From positions 1-16,823 of the forward strand of contig JBMFNP010000039.1 of NCBI GenBank assembly GCA_049970095.1: DNA of 16,823 nucleotides, written 5' to 3'. The position numbers were made by a program, and so were the translations under genes. The stretch comes from SKW197 sp049970095. GTDB lineage: Archaea; Thermoplasmatota; Thermoplasmata; Lutacidiplasmatales; SKW197. Below the pieces are notes generated by a model, which was given only the letters and a program-made list of their open reading frames with translations, did not search any database and was not told the DNA's origin. Positions 1 through 7,442 of the stretch are shown piece after piece. Position 1 is the first letter of the stretch, and each line of letters starts with the position of its first letter.

Positions 1-1513
1 CAATTATCTCCCAGTCCTTCCAGGAATAGAAGAGGTGAGATGGCAGCGGTGTGAGCACATCCTCCAAATCTGGATCTCTACCAAACAAGTCAAGTTTAAG
101 GTTTACTGTGGCATTGACTGCTTCTGTGGTGTTCCACACATGCCAGAGTATCTGCCATGGATAGTTCACTGGACGCATCCATACATCCACATCCCTCAAT
201 CTTTCATGCCAGATTGTGAATTCTATATAACCATCTCTTACATCTCCATTTATCTCCACATTTTTTACATATGCAATTGTGCTATTTAAATCATGCAGAT
301 TGTAGGCTGGAAGCGTATAATTCAATATGTAAGGCACAGGCGGTTCTGGCACAAAACCGCTGAAGGAAATGGCATGCGTTGTGATTGCCTCATACCCATC
401 AAGGAGCGCATCACCATCTGTATCGTGGGAAAATGGATTGCTCTCATAAATATCCACCTCCTCACCATCTAACAATCCATCTGCATCACAATCCCCCACT
501 GCCATCCCCGGGCTTCCATCTGCAACCGGTTCTCTGAAATCCCTGGTGAATGCACTGAGAAGAATAACCTCCCTGTAATCATTTATGCCATCACCGTCTG
601 TGTCATTGTTTGTTGCATTCGGGTCCGCAAAACCACTCTCAATCACAACACTTTCCATCAGCAAAGAAAGATTGTTTGCACTCAGCGTGAAATTCTCGTT
701 CTGGCTCTTGCAGAATTTGAAATCTGCGATTACATTGCTCACATTTTCCTCGTAAATCTCAATCCTTGTGTTCATGAAGAAAGATGCAGCAATCAGTTCG
801 TTCACCTCAATGTCGGCGCTCCCATTTGCCTCCCAGTAGCCACTTTCTGGCATCCTATACCCAGAATACCTTGAGAGTGTTGCATTCCGATTTATTATTG
901 CATAGAATTTGCCAGTGGTAAGCTCATAGCCACTCAAAACAATGGTGTGCAAGTAAATCTCAGTAACTGTGTTTTTATTGCCATCCAGTAATCCATCGTT
1001 ATCGCTGTCAGGATCATTCGGGTCAGGTTCATACAGATCAACCCTTCCATTGCGGTCTGCATCCTCTGTACCATCTATAAGCCCATCACTGTCTGTGTCT
1101 GGGTTTAGAGGGTCTGTTGTTGTATTCGGGTCAAAATCACACTGCCAATCAGGTGCTGTGCCATTTCCCTGGGGATTTATGAGCCCTATTTCAAGCCCAT
1201 CTGTGAGCCCATCGCCATCTGTATCTGCAAGGCAGGGGTCTGTCTCCACTGGTTCAACAGCACCATCTCTGTTTGTGTCCTCATTTCCATCAGTTATTCC
1301 ATCATCATCAGTATCATCATCAATTGCACATGTTGTGGTATTTGGGTCATTGTCAGGAACAAAAAGGGCTGAATCTGTGTTATTGCCTTGTGGAAAAACA
1401 AGTCCTGCTTCCAGTCCGTCAGAAAGAAGATCACAATCAGTATCCCAGCAAACTGGTGAACTCCCTATTACCTTTATTTCAAAACCATCCCACAAACATT
1501 TGCGCAGATGCAT
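1..1513 (-). CDS. Secreted protein with aspartate-rich calcium-binding repeats, main part (frame-shifted, truncated by window edge)
   Basis: Read on the minus strand from about 1513, this frame has no stop down to position 1, so about 500 codons are visible and the C-terminus lies outside the window. The first ~180 residues contain thrombospondin type-3-like repeats of the form DTDxDxLxDGxE, for example DTDGDGLTDGLE and DSDNDGLLDG. Such motifs bind Ca2+ and are common in exported archaeal proteins. A beta-rich, N-glycosylation-sequon-rich segment follows, then a second repeat block (DTDGDGINDY, DCDADGLLDG, DTDGDALLDG), then another aromatic, sequon-rich domain that I cannot name. The formal start at 1513 is probably not real. 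The piece joins the signal-peptide fragment at 1479-1910 through a +1 frame change. The lack of stops over 1.5 kb argues that the reading frame was maintained until recently or still is. The function is unknown; a surface or extracellular structural or adhesive role is inferred. Confidence 0.7.
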   Translation of the reverse strand, partial: MHLRKCLWDGFEIKVIGSSPVCWDTDCDLLSDGLEAGLVFPQGNNTDSALFVPDNDPNTTTCAIDDDTDDDGITDGNEDTNRDGAVEPVETDPCLADTDGDGLTDGLEIGLINPQGNGTAPDWQCDFDPNTTTDPLNPDTDSDGLIDGTEDADRNGRVDLYEPDPNDPDSDNDGLLDGNKNTVTEIYLHTIVLSGYELTTGKFYAIINRNATLSRYSGYRMPESGYWEANGSADIEVNELIAASFFMNTRIEIYEENVSNVIADFKFCKSQNENFTLSANNLSLLMESVVIESGFADPNATNNDTDGDGINDYREVILLSAFTRDFREPVADGSPGMAVGDCDADGLLDGEEVDIYESNPFSHDTDGDALLDGYEAITTHAISFSGFVPEPPVPYILNYTLPAYNLHDLNSTIAYVKNVEINGDVRDGYIEFTIWHERLRDVDVWMRPVNYPWQILWHVWNTTEAVNATVNLKLDLFGRDPDLEDVLTPLPSHLFYSWKDWEII

Positions 1514-1910
1514 TCAGAATCCAGTCGTTAGAAGGATTTCCACCCACACAACCATCCATCTTTGCTTTAATGTCATTCTCCATTTTGTCAATAAATTCCA
1601 CATAATTTCCATCAAGCAGCAGGGATTTCGCCGCCATGATTTTGTTATGGAATGCATTCTTTCGCTGCTCTGCCGGTGGCTTGAAATATTCGTCAGGTAA
1701 GCACTGGATTTTTGCATCTAGAATATCAAGAAGCGAAAAAATATCGTTGTCTTCGTTTTCTTTAGCCAGAACATTGCTTTCTTCATTTGCCTCGCTTACA
1801 TCAGCAGTTGCTTGGACACCAGAGAGATTAATGCTAACCACTTCAATAGCACCTGTACACACAATCATGCACAATATTCCCATAATGGAAACAACTTTTA
1901 CTTTATCCAT
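1479..1910 (-). CDS. Signal-peptide-bearing N-terminal fragment of the same secreted protein (frame ends at TGA 1479-1481)
   Basis: This is a 143-codon frame. Its first ~25 residues are a lysine-containing start plus a hydrophobic stretch (VVSIMGILCMIVCTGAIEVV), a typical Sec signal peptide. A charged helical region follows (about residues 40-125). The start ATG at 1910 is preceded by GAGGTGAT at 1924-1917, a strong match to the archaeal 16S 3' end. The frame stops at TGA 1481-1479, while the calcium-repeat frame overlapping it continues leftwards for 1.5 kb. The shift must lie between 1513 (just below the upstream stop of the second frame, 1514-1516) and 1482. I read this and 1-1513 as one gene split by a frameshift. 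A sequencing error, a recent mutation and programmed frameshifting cannot be told apart here. Confidence 0.7.
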   Translation of the reverse strand: MDKVKVVSIMGILCMIVCTGAIEVVSINLSGVQATADVSEANEESNVLAKENEDNDIFSLLDILDAKIQCLPDEYFKPPAEQRKNAFHNKIMAAKSLLLDGNYVEFIDKMENDIKAKMDGCVGGNPSNDWILNASAQMFVGWF

Positions 1911-2024
1911 ATTTCAATCACCTCAAGAAAAAATGGCTTTTATTGGATGTAAATGTTTCGGAGGAACGAGGGCGCAGAAAAAATTAGAGAGCTTGTGAAA
2001 AGTGGGAAATCATAGAATAAATCT

Positions 2025-2036
2025 ACACGCCCGTGT
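2025..2036. repeat. Short inverted repeat in divergent intergenic region
   Basis: ACACG-CC-CGTGT is a perfect 5-bp dyad with a 2-nt centre. It lies between the divergent start codons at 1910 and 2128 and about 30 bp upstream of the TATA box for the plus-strand gene. The position would suit a regulator site, but the arms are short and it may be chance. Apart from this dyad and the TATA element, I see no gene or RNA in the 217-nt gap. Confidence 0.25.
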
Positions 2037-2064
2037 GTCATGTTAGAATAGAACACCCAATAAG

Positions 2065-2073
2065 AATATATAC
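2065..2073 (+). promoter_or_regulatory. TATA box for the RING-tailed surface protein
   Basis: AATATATAC is a strong archaeal TATA element. It implies a transcription start near 2095 and a leader of about 33 nt ending in the ribosome site AGGTGATC (2117-2124) before the ATG at 2128. Confidence 0.55.
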
Positions 2074-2127
2074 ACCATTTCAATATTAGGTCTCAGATTA
2101 CCGCAGTGTAAGTGAAAGGTGATCAGC

Positions 2128-5052
2128 ATGCTAGGAAAAAATGTGGGACTTGTGCTTGCACTCATAATATGTGCGGCAACTTCAATGAACACATCATGGT
2201 ATTCTCATGATGTAATGACTGGAACTATAGAAATGATTGAAGTGCATAATGTAATGGACAGCACTCCCAGGGACTCAATGGTGATTCAGCCTAACCCAGG
2301 AGATATGAAGGATACATATATTTCTTCAAACTCCGCCCTGCAGACGATGAACTTTGGAATTTCAAATATTCTTAAGGTAAATGGAACCCAACCCGAAAAA
2401 GTGCTTCTGCAATTTCCAATTTCAATGCCTTCTGGAAGTGTGATTACAGCTGCCACGCTGAAACTGTACTGCACATATGCAGAGAACCCGAGCGAAGCCC
2501 TTTCTGTTGGCTGCTACAAGATGCTCAAATCATGGGAAGAGGGATACGGAAACGGCACCTCTTCACCCGGTGCTACATGGTATGCAAGAGATGCCAACAA
2601 TAACTGGCAAAGTCCAGGCATGGCTGCAGGTACGGATTATGAGAGTACACCAGTCTCAACCACCAATGTAGCAAGTGCGTCTATATGGTATTCCTGGAAC
2701 ATAACATCGGTTTTCAGTGAATGGGTGTACGGAATTTCACAGAATTACGGAGTGGCACTCATGACAAACTGGGGCAGTGGGAAATATTTTAATTCTTCTG
2801 ATAGCGGTGTGCATCAATACTGGCCAAAAATTGAAGTCTCATATTATATAGATACAACACCGCCAGTAACCACGGCAACAGTGATAGGGACGCAGGGTGC
2901 AAATGGCTGGTATGTATCCAATGTGGTCGTAAACCTCTCAGCGTCTGATTCTGGAATAGGCGTGGATAAGATTTACTACCGAATTAACTCTGGGCAATGG
3001 CAGGAATACACTTCCAATCTTAGCTTTGCGTCTGAGGGCGTGTACAATATAAGTTACTATGCAAAAGACAAGGTAGGGAATACAGAAACTACAAAATCTG
3101 TAACTGTGAAAATAGATCTTAGTCCAGGAAACACAGAGGCGTATCTCACGGGTAGTGTGGGTGCAAATAACTGGTATGTGTCCCCTGTCACTCTCACACT
3201 TCAGGCAACAGATAGCTCATCTGGCATAAACAAAACATACTATAAATTAAATACCTCTTTCGTGTGGCTACAATATACTGCACCTATTACCTTTACAAAT
3301 GATTCGGAGTACACAGTAGAATTTTGTTCGCTAGACAATGCCGGTTTTAATGAAACACCAAAAAGCATAAATTTCCGAATAGACAAAACTGCGCCAAACA
3401 CCACGAGCACTGTAACTGGTACATCAGGTGAAAATGGCTGGTATGTTTCCGAGGTGAGCGTTAAATTAAGTGCTTTAGATAATTCTTCAGGTGTTACTGA
3501 AACCTACTACAGATTGAACGCCACCGACAATTGGATATTATATACTCAGGAGTTCTTAATTTCGTCAGAAGGAATATACATGCTCGAGTATTATTCCATT
3601 GATAGTGCTGGGAACAATGAGGGTGTGAAGCAGAGAGAGATTAGGATAGACCTCACACCTCCTGAAGTACAATTGAGCATTACAGGTTCTTTTGTGTATT
3701 CTGGCTGGTATAATTCCACAGTGAATGTATCAATTACAACAACAGACCTTTCAGGCATATCTCAAATTTTATACAGTGTTGATGATGGAACATGGCAAAA
3801 CTATACAGTTCCTATAAAACTTTCTGATGGTGTGCACGCATTTTCCTATCAGGTCAAAAACGGTGCTGGGTTAATAACTACAAATACTACCGAAATAAAG
3901 GTAGATACACAGGCACCTGTGTCCGAGGCACATCTTACAGGCACGCTGGGTGCATATGGCTGGTATACTTCAGATGTGATTGTGAATCTTTCTGCAACAG
4001 ACAATATCTCAGGCGTTGATGAAATTGCCTACAGATACGGAGAAGGGTATGAATGGGAAAACTATACCCATGAATTGTATATTAGCACAGAGGGCACAAC
4101 AGTGATAGAATTCTTTGCAAGGGATGTTGCTGGTAATCTGGAGACAGTAAAATCCATTACCATAAAGATTGACTCCACACCACCCAGGACCAATTACAAC
4201 ATTTCAGGAAAGGAGGGGGAGCGAAACTGGTATACAGGAAGAGTTTCACTTAAGCTTCTCCCAGAGGATGCCACTTCTGGCGTAACAGAAACTTTCTACA
4301 GGATTGGTGCTACAGGTGACTGGATAAGATATGTCTCTGATTTAACATTTGACGATGGTACATATGAGGTGTTTTTCTATTCTGTGGATACTGCAAGGAA
4401 TAAAGAAGTAGTTAAAAATGTTTCATTCAAGGTGGATACGATTCCCCCTGATGTAAAACACACACCAATTACAGAGGCACTCTATTCCGAGGAGATTCAG
4501 ATTTCTGTCACTATTTCTGAATTTGGGAGTGGAATTGCAGATGCCAGGTTATACTACAAGAACCCTGCCTGGGGCTCATACAGGGATGTGAAAATGTCCA
4601 CTTCTGATGGTAAAACATACACTGCGACAATTTCAAAGGATGATGCAACACTGGATGGGCTTCAATATTACATTGAAGTGAAGGATAATGCTGGCAATAC
4701 TGTCCGCCTGCCCTCTGGTGGAAACAATGCACCGTACTTCATAAATGTACACATAAATTACTGGTACCTCCTTCTCTTGATCCCGCTTATACTTCTGATT
4801 GTGTTTATTGTGTTCAAGAAACTGGACTACTGGGACGACTTTGTGGATATGTTCAAACCAAAGAAAAAGGAGGTTGCGAAGGAAGAGAAACCAAAAGCCC
4901 CACCAACGGTAAAGTGTGCAAGCTGCGGGTATCCAATTCCACACGAAACGGTGAATCAGTCATTTGTATGTCCATCATGTGGTGCAGTGTTCCATCCTGC
5001 GTGTGCTTCCAGATTAACAAGCTGTCCAAACTGTAACAATCCGATTCACTGA
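2128..5052 (+). CDS. Membrane-anchored surface protein: DNRLRE-like domain, Ig-like repeats, cytoplasmic RING-like zinc finger
   Basis: The 974-residue protein starts at ATG 2128. The in-frame GTG at 2119 lies inside the AGGTGATC ribosome site, so it is not the start. Residues 1-20 form a signal peptide. Residues ~50-240 resemble the DNRLRE family (DTYIS..., FGISNILKVNG, VLLQFPI, AATLKLYC). Six repeats of ~83-90 residues follow, beginning near residues 242, 332, 421, 509, 592 and 682. Each opens with a PP/AP boundary, then xTGxxGxxxWYxSxVxVxLSAxD, then YYRxN...W..Y, then a closing YS/YAxDxAGNxE; this resembles OmpL47-type or Ig-like surface modules. A different beta domain spans ~771-871. A membrane helix (~878-898) precedes a lysine-rich linker and a zinc-binding tail with ligands C930, C933, C948, C951, H956, C959, C966 and C969. 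The many N-x-S/T sequons fit a glycosylated exterior. Topology is outside to inside. The function is unknown; a receptor or anchoring role is inferred. Confidence 0.85.
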   Translation: MLGKNVGLVLALIICAATSMNTSWYSHDVMTGTIEMIEVHNVMDSTPRDSMVIQPNPGDMKDTYISSNSALQTMNFGISNILKVNGTQPEKVLLQFPISMPSGSVITAATLKLYCTYAENPSEALSVGCYKMLKSWEEGYGNGTSSPGATWYARDANNNWQSPGMAAGTDYESTPVSTTNVASASIWYSWNITSVFSEWVYGISQNYGVALMTNWGSGKYFNSSDSGVHQYWPKIEVSYYIDTTPPVTTATVIGTQGANGWYVSNVVVNLSASDSGIGVDKIYYRINSGQWQEYTSNLSFASEGVYNISYYAKDKVGNTETTKSVTVKIDLSPGNTEAYLTGSVGANNWYVSPVTLTLQATDSSSGINKTYYKLNTSFVWLQYTAPITFTNDSEYTVEFCSLDNAGFNETPKSINFRIDKTAPNTTSTVTGTSGENGWYVSEVSVKLSALDNSSGVTETYYRLNATDNWILYTQEFLISSEGIYMLEYYSIDSAGNNEGVKQREIRIDLTPPEVQLSITGSFVYSGWYNSTVNVSITTTDLSGISQILYSVDDGTWQNYTVPIKLSDGVHAFSYQVKNGAGLITTNTTEIKVDTQAPVSEAHLTGTLGAYGWYTSDVIVNLSATDNISGVDEIAYRYGEGYEWENYTHELYISTEGTTVIEFFARDVAGNLETVKSITIKIDSTPPRTNYNISGKEGERNWYTGRVSLKLLPEDATSGVTETFYRIGATGDWIRYVSDLTFDDGTYEVFFYSVDTARNKEVVKNVSFKVDTIPPDVKHTPITEALYSEEIQISVTISEFGSGIADARLYYKNPAWGSYRDVKMSTSDGKTYTATISKDDATLDGLQYYIEVKDNAGNTVRLPSGGNNAPYFINVHINYWYLLLLIPLILLIVFIVFKKLDYWDDFVDMFKPKKKEVAKEEKPKAPPTVKCASCGYPIPHETVNQSFVCPSCGAVFHPACASRLTSCPNCNNPIH

Positions 5053-5074
5053 GCGCACAAAAAAGGTGCCGCTC
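5051..5074 (+). terminator. Possible 3'-end stem-loop after the surface protein gene
   Basis: GAGCG-CAC, an A-rich loop, then GTG-C-CGCTC forms an 8-bp stem with one bulged C, beginning inside the stop codon. No U-run follows, and archaeal termination normally relies on U-tracts. It may be an mRNA 3'-end stabiliser rather than a true terminator. Confidence 0.25.
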
Positions 5075-5136
5075 TGATCGCCCATCAGTCATCATAGATC
5101 AGCATTTGAGTTTACATCATTGCGGCAGCAGGATAT

Positions 5137-5164
5137 AGAGCAATTGAGATAAATAGATTGCTCT
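5137..5164. repeat. 8-bp inverted repeat flanking a TATA-like element
   Basis: AGAGCAAT (5137-5144) and ATTGCTCT (5157-5164) are perfect reverse complements separated by 12 nt that contain ATAAATAG, a plausible TATA box. This could be an operator enclosing a distal promoter of the GTPase gene. It could also be a hairpin marking the 3' end of the upstream transcript, since CTTATTT follows. The rest of the 5075-5250 gap shows no recognisable gene. Confidence 0.4.
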
Positions 5165-5250
5165 CTTATTTGGATACTCCCCTGGAAGCCTCACAAGAGC
5201 CGAATATTCCGAAGTAAGATTAATTTAGTCCCATATCTCTCCATGTGGTG

Positions 5251-6363
5251 ATGACACTTGAAGAAGAAATCAAACAGGTGGAGGAAGAACTCAAAAACAC
5301 AAAATATAACAAGAAAACCCAGCACCATATTGGCAGGTTAAAGGCAAAACTTGCAAGGTTACAGGATGAACTGGAAAAACGCAGAAGTTCTGGTAGTAGC
5401 AGAGGGAAACAGGCATACGCGGTGCGAAAATCAGGTAATGCCACAGTTGCACTTGTTGGATTTCCAAGTGTTGGAAAAAGTACACTTTTGAACAAAATTA
5501 CGGATGCGGAAAGCAGGGTTGGAGCATATGATTTCACAACACTCACAATAATTCCAGGAATGCTTGAATATAGAGGTGCAAAAATTCAGATGGTGGATAT
5601 GCCAGGCATTATTTCAGGTGCTGCGAAGGGGAGGGGTAGGGGTAAGGAGGTTATATCAGTGGCGCGCACTGCAGACCTCGTTGCACTCACATGTGATGTG
5701 TTTGAGTACCATGTGGATGTGCTCGTGAATGAACTGCGTGCTGCTGGTATTCGTTTGAATGAAAAAAAGCCAGATGTGGCAGTAACAAAAAAGGAGAAAG
5801 GAGGGATTGAGGTGCACAGCATACTCACACTCACACATCTGGATGAACATCTTATAAAGGACATTGTGCGTGAGATGGGATACATAAATGCGGATGTGGT
5901 GATAAGGGAAGATGTGACTGCTGACCGCTTGATTGATGCACTTTCCGAAAACCGCACATACATACCTGCGATATGCATTCTCAATAAGATTGATTTATTG
6001 GATGAGGCAAGTGTGCGCAAAATTGTACAAACTATTGAAGCAAAGGGTTTTGAAACTGTGCCAATTTCATGTGAAAAAGAAATTAATCTGGATTTGCTTA
6101 AAGAAAAAATATACTCAAAACTGGACTTTGTGCGTGTCTATATGAAACCGCAAGGTGGGGAAATTGACTATAAAGAACCATTGATTCTTCGGAGGGGTGC
6201 CAGAATAGTGGATGTATGCGATGCAATTCACCGTGAGTTCAAGAAACGGTTTAGATATGCCTGCATCTGGGGAAAAAGTGCAAAACACCCGGGACAGCGT
6301 GTGGGCTTAACACACCTTCTGGAAGATGAAGATGTGGTTACCCTTGTACTCCGCCCGGAATAA
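5251..6363 (+). CDS. DRG-family (Obg-like) GTPase with TGS domain
   Basis: The 370-residue protein matches the usual archaeal DRG length. An N-terminal helical segment (1-45) with TLEEEIKQVEEELKNTKYNK and HIGRLKAKLARLQ is typical of the family. The G domain shows the P-loop GFPSVGKST (70-78), the DFTTLT switch region, DMPG (116-119) and NKID (245-248). The glycine-rich ISGAAKGRGRGKEVISVAR stretch is a DRG hallmark. The C-terminal ~75 residues are a TGS domain. DRG proteins bind ribosomes and act in translation; the exact archaeal role is not settled. The ATG at 5251 is chosen over the two GTGs just upstream because family members begin at this point. No clear ribosome site precedes it, since GGTGAT merges into the ATG. 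The message may therefore be leaderless, with TTAATTTA near 5219-5226 as a candidate TATA. The 3' end converges on sepF with only 5 nt between stop codons. Confidence 0.92.
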   Translation: MTLEEEIKQVEEELKNTKYNKKTQHHIGRLKAKLARLQDELEKRRSSGSSRGKQAYAVRKSGNATVALVGFPSVGKSTLLNKITDAESRVGAYDFTTLTIIPGMLEYRGAKIQMVDMPGIISGAAKGRGRGKEVISVARTADLVALTCDVFEYHVDVLVNELRAAGIRLNEKKPDVAVTKKEKGGIEVHSILTLTHLDEHLIKDIVREMGYINADVVIREDVTADRLIDALSENRTYIPAICILNKIDLLDEASVRKIVQTIEAKGFETVPISCEKEINLDLLKEKIYSKLDFVRVYMKPQGGEIDYKEPLILRRGARIVDVCDAIHREFKKRFRYACIWGKSAKHPGQRVGLTHLLEDEDVVTLVLRPE

Positions 6364-6368
6364 AAGGA

Positions 6369-6758
6369 TTAGAGAGAGAGTTTCATTTTCTGCCTGTCGA
6401 TTTTGATACCTGCAGGGGTTATCATAATCAGGTTCTTTGCAATCCCAGCAATATCTCCACCCGTCTCTTTGAGTGCATTTTTGAGTTCTACAGTGACGCG
6501 CTTCATTGTTATCTGGTCGTTTGCAATTGAGGTCACATCTAGAATGAGGAGATTGCCTTTGTAAATCTCGCTCAGCACTGCATTTACATCTTCGTATCTG
6601 ATTATGTCTGCAAGTCGCACAACTGCCTTTGCAGGTTGAAGTGCACTTGCCTCATCTTCAAACACCATCTGTCCCAGATCAATGTATGTGCCTGGCTCAG
6701 CTACAGCACTTTCCCCTCTTAAACTTTTAAGCGGATTTTTCTTCAACAATCCTGTCAT
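6369..6758 (-). CDS. sepF: Archaeal SepF cell-division protein (DUF552), membrane anchor of FtsZ
   Basis: The 129-residue protein begins MTGLLKKNPLKSL, a short amphipathic, basic segment like the membrane-targeting helix of archaeal SepF. The central and C-terminal part (about 45-129) fits the SepF core: AVVRLADIIRYEDVNAVLSE, then GNLLILDVTSI, then a helix and AKNLIMITPAGIKI. In archaea lacking FtsA, SepF tethers FtsZ to the membrane at the division ring. The start at ATG 6758 is chosen because AAAGGTGA lies 5 nt upstream of it; the in-frame GTG at 6767 is part of that site. A TATA box at 6792-6800 gives a leader of about 12 nt. The gene is divergent from a DUF835 gene and converges on the DRG GTPase. 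ftsZ is not in this window. Confidence 0.88.
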   Translation of the reverse strand: MTGLLKKNPLKSLRGESAVAEPGTYIDLGQMVFEDEASALQPAKAVVRLADIIRYEDVNAVLSEIYKGNLLILDVTSIANDQITMKRVTVELKNALKETGGDIAGIAKNLIMITPAGIKIDRQKMKLSL

Positions 6759-6791
6759 TTTATTCACCTTTGAAGGTAATTAAAATAGGTG

Positions 6792-6800
6792 GATATATAC
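6792..6800 (-). promoter_or_regulatory. TATA box for sepF
   Basis: On the minus strand this reads GTATATATC. It is centred about 26 nt upstream of a predicted start near 6770, just before the AAAGGTGA ribosome site (6771-6764). Confidence 0.55.
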
Positions 6801-6830
6801 TTTTTTGCTTCGCAACGCATCTCCCAAACA

Positions 6831-6840
6831 AATATATATT
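6831..6840 (+). promoter_or_regulatory. TATA box for the DUF835 gene
   Basis: AATATATATT predicts transcription from about 6862. The leader of ~29 nt would carry TGGTGA at 6881-6886, shortly before the ATG at 6891. This excludes an upstream in-frame ATG at 6789, which lies ahead of the promoter. Confidence 0.5.
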
Positions 6841-6890
6841 TCAGATTCTTTACTCCGGATATAACAGGACAACTGCTGTCTGGTGAAACT

Positions 6891-7430
6891 ATGGCGAAGG
6901 AGGAAAAGCCTATGAAATCCGAGGAGGATTTTCTCAGGACATTGCAGGAGAAAATAACCAAGAAGGTGGAGGGTTCTGACTTAAAGCCAGGCAGAATATA
7001 TGTGGTATATGAATCCAAGCCGAAATTGAGTTATGCACTTTTCCAGGATTTGCAGAAGATGGGGAGAGTGGGGATCTGCGTTTCCAGAAATAGCGCTGAG
7101 AGAATCCTTGAGGAATACAATGTAAAGCCAGAAATATTTATCTGGATTACAGGAATAGCAGGAAAAAACAATCTTCCACCTACAAGCATAGGAATTCTCA
7201 CAAGATACCTTGCAGAAACAATTGAAAAAAAGCCAGGTTGTGCAGTACTAATTGATGCCCTTGACACCCTCATTCTGAATAACAAATTTCAGCCAGTTAT
7301 GAGGATGGTGGAAACCATTTATGACCAGGTGATGCGCACAAATTCCATTTGCATCATTCCTGTAATGAAAGAGACCCTTTCAACACAGGATCTTGCATAT
7401 TTAGTAAGAAACCTGGAAGTCATTGAGTAA
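6891..7430 (+). CDS. DUF835 domain protein
   Basis: The 179-residue soluble protein has a charged N-terminus (1-30) followed by a DUF835 domain over nearly all the rest: LKPGRIYVVYE, then a helix, RVGICVSRNSAERI, IFIWITGIAGKN, GCAVLIDALDTLILNN, a helix, SICIIPVMKETL. The alternating beta/alpha pattern with an ID-A-L-D-L strand recalls degenerate RecA-like or receiver-like folds. DUF835 occurs in archaeal signalling proteins, often fused to membrane or sensor domains; here it stands alone. I see no Walker A motif, so ATPase activity is unlikely. The start at 6891 is supported by TGGTGA 4 nt upstream and by the TATA position. It shares a 132-nt divergent promoter region with sepF. Its function is unknown. 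Confidence 0.78.
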   Translation: MAKEEKPMKSEEDFLRTLQEKITKKVEGSDLKPGRIYVVYESKPKLSYALFQDLQKMGRVGICVSRNSAERILEEYNVKPEIFIWITGIAGKNNLPPTSIGILTRYLAETIEKKPGCAVLIDALDTLILNNKFQPVMRMVETIYDQVMRTNSICIIPVMKETLSTQDLAYLVRNLEVIE

Positions 7431-7442
7431 AACATACTTTCA

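Noticed and set aside
1479..1487. Programmed +1 frameshift at TTTTGA
   Set aside because: Not excluded, but the repeat-family motif DGFEI begins in the second frame upstream of TTTT, so the shift probably lies earlier. No stimulatory structure or upstream Shine-Dalgarno-like element was evident.
969..1700. A 243-codon open frame on the plus strand, rich in Ser and Pro
   Set aside because: It is antisense to the aspartate-rich calcium repeats. Its S/P bias is the complement of GAT/GGT-rich codons, and it has no ribosome site or recognisable domain.
2119..2127. GTG start for the RING-tailed surface protein
   Set aside because: The GTG is part of the AGGTGATC ribosome-binding site. The ATG at 2128 has correct spacing and gives a good signal peptide.
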